64,000 nucleotides of DNA. Origin: Oceanobacter antarcticus. Its GTDB lineage: Bacteria; Pseudomonadota; Gammaproteobacteria; Pseudomonadales; Oceanobacteraceae. The stretch covers positions 1 through 64,000 of the forward strand of contig NZ_JBBKTX010000018.1 in assembly GCF_044962685.1 (NCBI RefSeq). The letters are read 5' to 3'. A program made the position numbers and the translations under genes. Below the pieces are notes generated by a model. That model was not told the origin of the DNA. It saw only the letters and a list, made by a program, of their open reading frames with translations, and made no database searches. Position 1 is the stretch's first letter. The number at the start of each line of letters is the position of its first letter. Below are positions 1 to 5,292 of this stretch, piece after piece.

Positions 1-90
1 CGGAGAGTGTTTGCCCAGTTGCCGTTATGCGAAACCGTGGAAGACATCGAAAAACTGCTGCCTGAGAATATGAAAGCGGCCGTTATTTAA
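1..90 (+). pseudogene. C-terminal remnant, probably IS66-type transposase
   Basis: An open frame enters from the left edge and ends at TAA 88-90, giving 29 residues (ending LLPENMKAAVI). The pattern RRVFAQLP followed by TVEDIEKLLP resembles the short C-terminal domain of IS66 transposases, where a YLxxVFxxLP segment precedes EDIExLLPW. The start lies outside the window, so whether this is a whole gene or a fragment cannot be seen. It overlaps the convergent toxin stop codon by a few bases. The family call rests on a short motif remembered from IS66 proteins and could be wrong. Confidence 0.4.
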
Positions 91-340
91 ATCGGTAGAT
101 GGGGTTGTTTGAGCGTTTACCTTCAATCCCGTAGGAAACGATCATTAAAATGTCGGGGATAAGAAGCAGCCGTCCTCTAATGCCATCACGTTGAACACCC
201 AGTAAAGGTTGTTCAAGTAGATTTACTACTTTAGCTTCAAGGATGTCGTCAGTTTTTTCAGCGACGTCAGGGTTAAAGTCATAAAGAAACTCAAAGATCT
301 TCTCACGATCATTCAGCGACTCTTCTTCCCATAAAATCAT
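83..340 (-). CDS. RelE/ParE-like toxin of a type II toxin-antitoxin pair
   Basis: An 85-residue basic protein begins MILWEEESLNDREKIFEF and contains RDGIRGRLLLIPDILMIVSY, the core beta-strand pattern of the RelE/ParE toxin fold (a conserved G-x-R before the strand and an aromatic after it). Members are either mRNA interferases or gyrase poisons; the sequence does not decide which. It starts at 340, where its ATG shares one base with the TAA of the upstream antitoxin, the usual translational coupling of such pairs. Its 3' end overlaps the convergent transposase tail. No convincing attC site flanks it, so I do not call it an integron cassette even though an integron remnant lies 3 kb away and reads in the same direction. 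Confidence 0.7.
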   Translation of the reverse strand: MILWEEESLNDREKIFEFLYDFNPDVAEKTDDILEAKVVNLLEQPLLGVQRDGIRGRLLLIPDILMIVSYGIEGKRSNNPIYRFK

Positions 341-621
341 TATTGATCCCGGCTGCGAATTTTAGCCTTTCGTTCAGCTATTCTCGTTTTTGCTGTTTCA
401 TGGTCGATGAATAAAGTTTTTCCTGAGTCAAATTTCTCAAATGCTAGGTTTACTTGTTCAGTTAACCAAGCGTCATGAGATAATGCTTTTCTTTGTTGCT
501 CTGCCATTTGCTCAGTGAGTTCTCGGCAAGCATCGCTGAGTGTGCGACCTTGGCTCTCAGCCATTTGCTGAGCCAAGCGTTTAATTTCGTCATCAACACG
601 AAATTGAATTCTGGTATCCAT
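340..621 (-). CDS. RelB/DinJ-like antitoxin
   Basis: The 93-residue protein opens with DTRIQFRVDDEIKRLAQQMA, the ribbon-helix-helix DNA-binding N-terminus of RelB/DinJ antitoxins, and ends in a charged, probably disordered tail that would wrap the toxin. I chose the ATG at 621 because GGGAG lies seven bases upstream and the motif starts right there; a longer frame to 717 adds a cysteine-rich leader unlike the family. It overlaps the toxin gene by one base (TAATG), so the two form an operon. It would repress its own promoter, probably in 622-720, and neutralise the toxin at 83-340. Confidence 0.75.
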   Translation of the reverse strand: MDTRIQFRVDDEIKRLAQQMAESQGRTLSDACRELTEQMAEQQRKALSHDAWLTEQVNLAFEKFDSGKTLFIDHETAKTRIAERKAKIRSRDQ

Positions 622-888
622 GAGTTGCTCCCAAATTAATGTGCGTACAAACGTTAGCACTAGCATAAGGGAAGGACAACTAACACAGCGTTTAAGAGTC
701 CTGCGCGCCATACGCACTCGTGATCATTTTTGCGGGCCGATAAGTCCATACCGACAAAAGCGCAAGGATACCCAACAGCAAAACAATCTGCTCTCAATCA
801 AGCCACTAAACGCGTTGCGCTGGCTGATGCTTGTCGAGTTTCCGGTGATGGGGTAGGGTTCGGCCAATTACCTTGCAGGAACTCCACT

Positions 889-1446
889 TTGTCTTTTTAC
901 CTCAATGCCTGGCATTTGCAGCAGGCTTGCCGTGCGATTAACTCGGGCGGTGTTATTGCTTACCCTACCGAAGCGGTCTGGGGTCTGGGTTGTCATCCGG
1001 CAGATGAGCGTGCGATTGAGCGGGTGTTGGCCTTAAAACAGCGGCCATGGCAAAAAGGGCTGGTGGTGGTGGCCGCCTCGCTGTCGCAGCTGGAAAACTG
1101 GTTGTTGCCGTTAAGCGGTGTAGACGAAGCGCAGGTGCGTGCCAGCTGGCCGGGGCCGGTGTCCTGGGTGTTGCCTTGCCGGGATGAGGTTAGCCCGTTG
1201 CTGCGAGGGACGCATTCATCGCTGGCGGTGCGTATTTCTGATCATCCGCTGGTGTCGGCCTTGTGCCAGCAAGTCGGGCCGCTGGTGTCGACCTCGGCCA
1301 ACCCTGCCGGGGCCGACCCTGCGCGTACAGCACTGAAAGTCCGGCAGTATTTTGCCGACGAACTGGATTATCTGCTGCCTGGTGTCTTGGGCGGCCGTTG
1401 CCAACCTTCTGAAATCCGAACACTGGACGGTGCGCGTCTGCGTTGA
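889..1446 (+). CDS. tsaC: Threonylcarbamoyl-AMP synthase TsaC
   Basis: TsaC makes L-threonylcarbamoyladenylate from threonine, bicarbonate and ATP for the t6A37 modification of ANN-decoding tRNAs. The protein carries the YrdC-domain landmarks GGVIAYPTEAVWGLGC near the start, LKQRPWQKGL, and PLVSTSANPAG. The frame is open from 730, but I place the start at TTG 889: AGGA lies eight bases before it, and the resulting 185 residues match the roughly 190 of E. coli TsaC, with only a short extension before the first beta strand. It is followed 25 bases later by hemF and then aroE, an order also seen in Pseudomonas. The 267 bases upstream (622-888) hold no gene I recognise. Confidence 0.9.
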   Translation: MSFYLNAWHLQQACRAINSGGVIAYPTEAVWGLGCHPADERAIERVLALKQRPWQKGLVVVAASLSQLENWLLPLSGVDEAQVRASWPGPVSWVLPCRDEVSPLLRGTHSSLAVRISDHPLVSALCQQVGPLVSTSANPAGADPARTALKVRQYFADELDYLLPGVLGGRCQPSEIRTLDGARLR

Positions 1447-1471
1447 TGCGTCCTGATCGACTGGAGCCGAT

Positions 1472-2422
1472 ATGACCGATCACAGCCGCTGCGACGTTGC
1501 CGCAGTCAAACGTTTTTTGCTCGACTTGCAGGATCGTATCTGTGCTGCGCTGGAGCAGCAGGATGGCAAGGCCCGCTTCAGTGAAGATAACTGGGAGCGG
1601 GATGAAGCAGAGGGTGCCTTGCAGTTGCTCGGCGGTGGCCGTACCCGAGTGATCACCAACGGCGCGGTCATCGAAAAAGGCGGCGTCAATTTTTCCCATG
1701 TGCGCGGGCAAACCTTGCCTGGCTCCGCTACCGCTAATCGACCGGAGCTGGCCGGGCGCAGTTTTCAGGCCTTGGGTGTCTCGTTAGTGATTCACCCTGA
1801 AAACCCCTACGTTCCTACATCACATGCCAACGTGCGGCTGTTTGTGGCCGAAAAAGCCGGTGAAGCGCCGGTCTGGTGGTTTGGCGGTGGTTTTGACCTG
1901 ACTCCCTTCTATCCTTACGAAGAGGATGTGGTGCATTGGCACCAGACCGCCAAAGACCTGTGCGCACCCTTCGGTGATGAGGTCTTCCCGACATACAAAC
2001 AGTGGTGTGACGAGTACTTTTTTCTTAAGCATCGTAACGAAACTCGCGGGGTTGGCGGGTTGTTTTTTGATGATCTGAATGAGTGGGATGGTGCGCAGGA
2101 TTTTGCCCGGAGTTTTGCCTTTATGCAGGCGGTGGGGAATGGCTTTATCGATGCCTATGTGCCGATTGTGGCGCGCCGCAAAGCCCAGTCCTGGGGGGAG
2201 CGTGAGCGCAAGTTCCAGTGCTATCGCCGTGGGCGGTATGTCGAATTTAATCTGGTGTTTGATCGGGGTACTATTTTTGGTCTGCAAACCGGTGGCCGTA
2301 CCGAATCGATTCTGATGTCCTTGCCACCGGTGGTGCATTGGGATTACGACTGGCAGCCAGAGGCCGGGTCGGCTGAGTCCCGTTTATACACTGATTTTTT
2401 GCCCCACAAAGACTGGGTCTGA
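1472..2422 (+). CDS. hemF: Oxygen-dependent coproporphyrinogen III oxidase
   Basis: HemF performs the aerobic decarboxylation of coproporphyrinogen III to protoporphyrinogen IX in heme biosynthesis. The 316-residue protein is full length and has the family landmarks GGVNFSHVRG, NPYVPTSHANVRLF, WWFGGGFDLTPFYPYEEDV and RGTIFGLQTGGRTESILMS. GGAG five bases before ATG 1472 supports the start. It lies between tsaC and aroE with short gaps (25 and 26 bases), so the three are probably co-transcribed. The enzyme is cytosolic and works as a homodimer. Confidence 0.96.
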   Translation: MTDHSRCDVAAVKRFLLDLQDRICAALEQQDGKARFSEDNWERDEAEGALQLLGGGRTRVITNGAVIEKGGVNFSHVRGQTLPGSATANRPELAGRSFQALGVSLVIHPENPYVPTSHANVRLFVAEKAGEAPVWWFGGGFDLTPFYPYEEDVVHWHQTAKDLCAPFGDEVFPTYKQWCDEYFFLKHRNETRGVGGLFFDDLNEWDGAQDFARSFAFMQAVGNGFIDAYVPIVARRKAQSWGERERKFQCYRRGRYVEFNLVFDRGTIFGLQTGGRTESILMSLPPVVHWDYDWQPEAGSAESRLYTDFLPHKDWV

Positions 2423-2448
2423 GCACGAGAATACGCAGGAGCACACGC

Positions 2449-3276
2449 ATGACAGATCGTTACGCCGTCGTCGGTAACCCCATAGGTCACAGCAAGTCAC
2501 CGGCGATACATACCGCGTTTGCGGCGCAAACCGGTGAAGATATTCTATACACCGCTTTGTTGTTGCCACTGGATGGCTTCGAGCACCAAGCCCGGCTGTT
2601 TTTTGAGCATGGAGGCGGTTGCGGTTTGAATATTACCGTACCGTTCAAGGAAGATGCCTACCGGTTGGCCGATGACTATACCGACCGCGCCAAACGGGCG
2701 GGGGCAGTTAATACACTGAAAAAACGGCCAGATGGTTCCTTGTTAGGAGATAACACCGATGGCGCTGGTCTGGTACTGGATCTGAAACGCCACAGTGTGC
2801 CGCTGGCGAATCGCCGTATCTTGCTGCTAGGTGCCGGTGGAGCTGCCCGTGGTGTGTTGCAACCGCTGCTGGAAGAAATGCCTGCCGAACTGGTGATTGC
2901 CAACCGGACGCAAAGCAAGGCCGAGCAACTGGCTGCGGACTTCAGCGATCTGGGGGCGATCCGCGCCAGCACCTTTGCCGATCTGAGCGGGCCTTTCGAT
3001 CTGATCATCAATGGCACCTCCGCCAGCCTGGGGGGCGATCTGCCACCTCTGGCTGATACGCTGGTGGCGGCCAATACCGTGACCTATGACATGATGTACG
3101 GCGCACAGCCAACCGTCTTTAATGCCTGGACCAGTGCCCTCGGGGCCGCACAGACCATTGACGGTCTGGGGATGTTGGTAGGACAGGCCGCTGAATCATT
3201 TTACGTCTGGCGCGGTAAGCGCCCGGATGTGGCCAACGTGATCACGATGCTAAAGCAGGATCGTCGTCGCGGCTGA
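2449..3276 (+). CDS. aroE: Shikimate dehydrogenase (NADP+)
   Basis: AroE reduces 3-dehydroshikimate to shikimate in aromatic amino acid synthesis. The 275-residue protein starts with the shikimate-binding motif GNPIGHSKSPAIHTAF, contains NITVPFKE with the catalytic lysine and DNTDGAG, and has a GAGGAARG dinucleotide loop in the middle. GCAGGAG upstream of ATG 2449 fixes the start. The TGA at 3274-3276 sits at the edge of a short fossil sequence related to the gene at 5293-7776, so accessory DNA begins immediately after this stop codon. Confidence 0.96.
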   Translation: MTDRYAVVGNPIGHSKSPAIHTAFAAQTGEDILYTALLLPLDGFEHQARLFFEHGGGCGLNITVPFKEDAYRLADDYTDRAKRAGAVNTLKKRPDGSLLGDNTDGAGLVLDLKRHSVPLANRRILLLGAGGAARGVLQPLLEEMPAELVIANRTQSKAEQLAADFSDLGAIRASTFADLSGPFDLIINGTSASLGGDLPPLADTLVAANTVTYDMMYGAQPTVFNAWTSALGAAQTIDGLGMLVGQAAESFYVWRGKRPDVANVITMLKQDRRRG

Positions 3277-3350
3277 AACAGCTTTGGCACTAGCCGCAGG
3301 GGCGACAGCCAGTACGGTATACAAGGACAGGGTGCACTGATATCAGAGGT
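3277..3350 (-). pseudogene. Fossil fragment of a choice-of-anchor I gene
   Basis: This stretch aligns with two separate parts of the intact gene at 5293-7776. Bases 3273-3335 match 5741-5803 at roughly 80 percent by eye (for example the shared CCGCAG..GGCGACAGC and GGACAGGGTG blocks). Bases 3332-3347 match 5931-5946 exactly (GTGCACTGATATCAG). About 130 bases between the two blocks are missing. It is therefore a diverged, internally deleted copy with no open frame. It lies between aroE and the truncated HigB gene. Confidence 0.7.
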
Positions 3351-3360
3351 ATCATCACCC

Positions 3361-3594
3361 TCACTCGAAAGTTACACGCCAGTTACCATTGACAATAATT
3401 GACCACAGACCCTTTCGGCTACCTTTTAACTGATGCAGCTGGTAACCAGGGATATCCAAATCCTCAATACAATGAGCAGTATCTAAGGCCGCAAGCTGCA
3501 TTCTTAGTTTGGTGACGTGAGCAGCTTGAATACCTTTCTTAGTTCCGGTTTTATAGAACTTTTTCAGGCCTTTGTGCTTGAAGGATTTAATCAT
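3361..3594 (-). pseudogene. higB: HigB toxin, C-terminally truncated, no antitoxin
   Basis: The 77-residue product MIKSFKHKGLKKFYKTGTKK.. is a clear HigB (RelE superfamily, ribosome-dependent mRNA interferase), with LxxLKGSRKGLWSIIVNGNWRVTF in the core. Family members normally run about 92 residues and end in a segment like GDAYxVDYEDYH. Here the frame stops right after VTFE, and the following bases are the choice-of-anchor I fossil. The higA antitoxin gene that normally follows higB is absent. The position just downstream of an attC core suggests it was the second cassette of the integron before its 3' end and attC were lost. It is probably inactive, since cells tolerate it without antitoxin. 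Confidence 0.8.
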
Positions 3595-3641
3595 ATTCAG
3601 ATTGCAGCGTGTTGCGCAACACTGTCAAAACGCATAACGCC

Positions 3642-3708
3642 GCATAACGCTTGGGTTATGTGCGGAAAAACCGCAGGTTTTGGAGTCGCATTGACCCACT
3701 TGTTAAAT
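3642..3708 (-). other. Integron attC recombination site
   Basis: Read on the minus strand, the site opens with ATTTAAC (3708-3702, fits the RYYYAAC inverse core), continues with AAGTGGGTCAATGCGACTCC, has a central AAAACC-TGC-GGTTTT hairpin (around 3687-3673), and closes with CAAGCG then GTTATGC (3648-3642). The layout and several blocks (TAACAA, GTCAA, CTCAAGCG-like end) match the well-known aadA1 59-base element. A second GTTATGC core sits ten bases further on (3638-3632) as a direct duplicate of CGCATAACGC. The GTTATGC core departs from strict GTTRRRY at one position. Confidence 0.85.
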
Positions 3709-3714
3709 GTTTTT

Positions 3715-4341
3715 TTAGTGACGGTGGAATATTTTATTGTGCCGTTCTATTTCTGCCATAAATGATGGACGGTTGGTTTGCACCCAATAAACCTCATCTT
3801 CTGTTGGCTCAGCAGTGTCAGGAAGCCCGATGACATTACTGGATAAATAGGCTTCGATTTGGGGGTTCACTTGCATCGGCATTAGTGTTCCAGCTAAAGA
3901 GCGTTCGCCCATATCCCCTGCCAGTACAAGTAGCCTTGATTTTCTCATCCCAGCAATAACTGCGTTATCAATGGGAAGCTGAAGAGTATTTCTTTTCTGA
4001 ATATAAAATTCTCTCAGGACGGCCTTTTCATGGAAATCTAACTTAGGTAATGCGCTAATTAAAAACTCAAAATCTTTGGCTTTTTCTTTCCGTGCTTTAA
4101 AAAAATAAGCTCCCCGTTTTAATAGCTCCGCAACCACTAAGCAAGAACTAAAAATAAAAGTTGCGCCGATATAAGGGCGGTAATCTTTCGCAAAATCAGC
4201 CAACCCCAATTTTGAAGAATACTCTTCTGGTAAAAATACAACTAAGCCCGAGAATACTGCTAAAATCCAAATATGTTTTATCGGTAACTTTATAGTTTCT
4301 AATGCTTTATCTAAGAAGTCTGGTATATGCCCTCGATACAT
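3715..4341 (-). CDS. SieB-like superinfection exclusion protein in a gene cassette
   Basis: The 208-residue protein has two hydrophobic segments near residues 23-40 and 55-75 (HIWILAVFSGLVVFLP and YIGATFIFSSCLVVAEL) followed by a soluble C-terminal half. The pattern FSGLVVFLPEEYSSKLGLADF is that of the SieB family, inner-membrane proteins of lambdoid prophages and other elements that block development of some superinfecting phages. The gene fills an integron cassette: the ATG overlaps a GTTAAAT core (4346-4340) and an attC follows at 3708-3642. The 4345-3648 cassette is therefore about 698 bases. Because the start codon lies on the cassette border, its ribosome binding site must come from the upstream attI side. 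Antiphage function is inferred from the family. Confidence 0.75.
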   Translation of the reverse strand: MYRGHIPDFLDKALETIKLPIKHIWILAVFSGLVVFLPEEYSSKLGLADFAKDYRPYIGATFIFSSCLVVAELLKRGAYFFKARKEKAKDFEFLISALPKLDFHEKAVLREFYIQKRNTLQLPIDNAVIAGMRKSRLLVLAGDMGERSLAGTLMPMQVNPQIEAYLSSNVIGLPDTAEPTEDEVYWVQTNRPSFMAEIERHNKIFHRH

Positions 4342-4346
4342 TTAAC

Positions 4347-4510
4347 CGTTTATTCATGCGCATGCGCGTTTTTCTGTTTTAACGTGCGCATTAATTTTGC
4401 GCCAAAAGCGCAAAACCATTGAACTTCATGAGGTTACGCTAACAGCAACCGAAAAAATGCGCAACCTCTCTGGAAATACGAGCATGGATTTTCTCTTCGA
4501 TTTGATAATG
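4347..4510 (-). other. Integron attI-proximal region
   Basis: The gap between the integrase remnant and the first cassette should contain attI and the cassette promoter. I can see the recombination border itself (G at 4346 followed by TTAAAT on the minus strand) and a perfect hairpin with TTTTGCGC (4395-4402) and GCGCAAAA (4408-4415). I cannot assign the individual integrase-binding sites or a Pc promoter. Confidence 0.45.
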
Positions 4511-4526
4511 CTGTTCATACATACAG
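4511..4526 (+). promoter_or_regulatory. LexA (SOS) box upstream of the integrase remnant
   Basis: The 16-mer CTGTTCATACATACAG fits the CTGT-N8-ACAG LexA consensus perfectly and ends 22 bases before the intI start codon. TTGATA at 4502 could serve as the -35 element. LexA repression of integron integrases is established for several integrons, so the site fits this gene exactly. The strong GGGAGGA ribosome binding site at 4534-4540 follows it. Confidence 0.88.
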
Positions 4527-4548
4527 TTTTTTCGGGAGGAGTAGAACC

Positions 4549-5031
4549 ATGGGTAAACGTCCGTTTTTGAATCAGATCTCGCGTTTCATGAGGCTGAATG
4601 GATACAGCCTTCGAACAGAAAAAACTTACCTCTACTGGATCAAGGCCTACATACGCTTTCATCAACGCCAGCACCCGAATGCAATGGGGCCTGTTGAGGT
4701 CATGGGTTTTCTGGATCACCTGGCGTCTGACCAACAGGTGTCATCGCCAGCATGAGTCATAGAATAGCCAGCGAGTTGCCTTGAATGCTCTGGTATTTTT
4801 GTTCCGCGTAAAGCACTGAAAATCGCCGTAGCAAACAGTGGTATTGCAAAAAAAGTAAGCTGCCATACCTTCAGGCACAGTTTTGCAACCGAGCTGTTAT
4901 GCTCCGGCCTGGATATTCGCACCGTACAGGAGTTGTTGGGGCATTCAGATGTGTCAACCACACAGATATATACCCACGTGATCGGCCAGCATTTCGCGGG
5001 TACAGAAAGCCCGCTGGATCGGTTGCAATAG
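4549..5031 (+). pseudogene. intI: Integron integrase IntI, deleted and frameshifted
   Basis: The N-terminal 68 residues (RFMRLNGYSLRTEKTYLYWI, IRFHQRQHP) are the SAM-like core-binding domain of an integron tyrosine recombinase. The frame then closes at 4755. Part of the next segment (SQRVALNALVFLFR) is readable in another frame from about 4763. The C-terminus returns in the first frame from about 4804: KKVSCHTFRHSFATELL, LDIRTVQELLGHSDVSTTQ, IYTHV, then SPLDRLQ and stop at 5029-5031. Roughly 160-180 residues, including the catalytic arginine box I region and the integron-specific insert, are missing compared with the usual ~320-residue protein. The box II H-x-x-R region and catalytic tyrosine survive. 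It cannot be active. Confidence 0.88.
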
Positions 5032-5163
5032 CAAAAGCAGATGCGGGCATCCTGCCGCATTAAACGATCGCATTAAACGGTGAGCATGTGAAAAGCGATT
5101 CCCTGATTGTCATCCGGGCTGCGCTTGCAGTTGATCCAGAATACTCATAATCCGCCTATAAAA

Positions 5164-5185
5164 AACGGGAGCCTTGGCTCCCGTT
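5164..5185 (-). terminator. Rho-independent terminator of the 5293-7776 gene
   Basis: A perfect ten-base stem (AACGGGAGCC / GGCTCCCGTT) with a TT loop is followed on the minus strand by a run of Ts (complement of AAAAAA at about 5159-5165). It lies just over 100 bases after the stop codon of the choice-of-anchor I gene. Confidence 0.85.
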
Positions 5186-5292
5186 GTGGTTCTTGTTTCT
5201 CTTTGGGTCTTATCCCTGGTTTATGGCTCCGGCATCCTTGCTCATATTGCCTGCCGGGCTGACACCCTCACGCCATCAACCCGGCGGGTTTC

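Noticed and set aside
622..720. Possible attC upstream of the toxin-antitoxin pair
   Set aside because: GTTAGCA and CTAAC motifs occur, but no paired core with the right spacing or hairpin was found.
730..888. N-terminal extension of tsaC from TTG 730
   Set aside because: The extra 53 residues have no family counterpart, and a ribosome binding site sits right before TTG 889.
4426..4734. 102-codon minus-strand frame over the integrase start
   Set aside because: It lies opposite the well-conserved IntI N-terminus and has no recognisable product.
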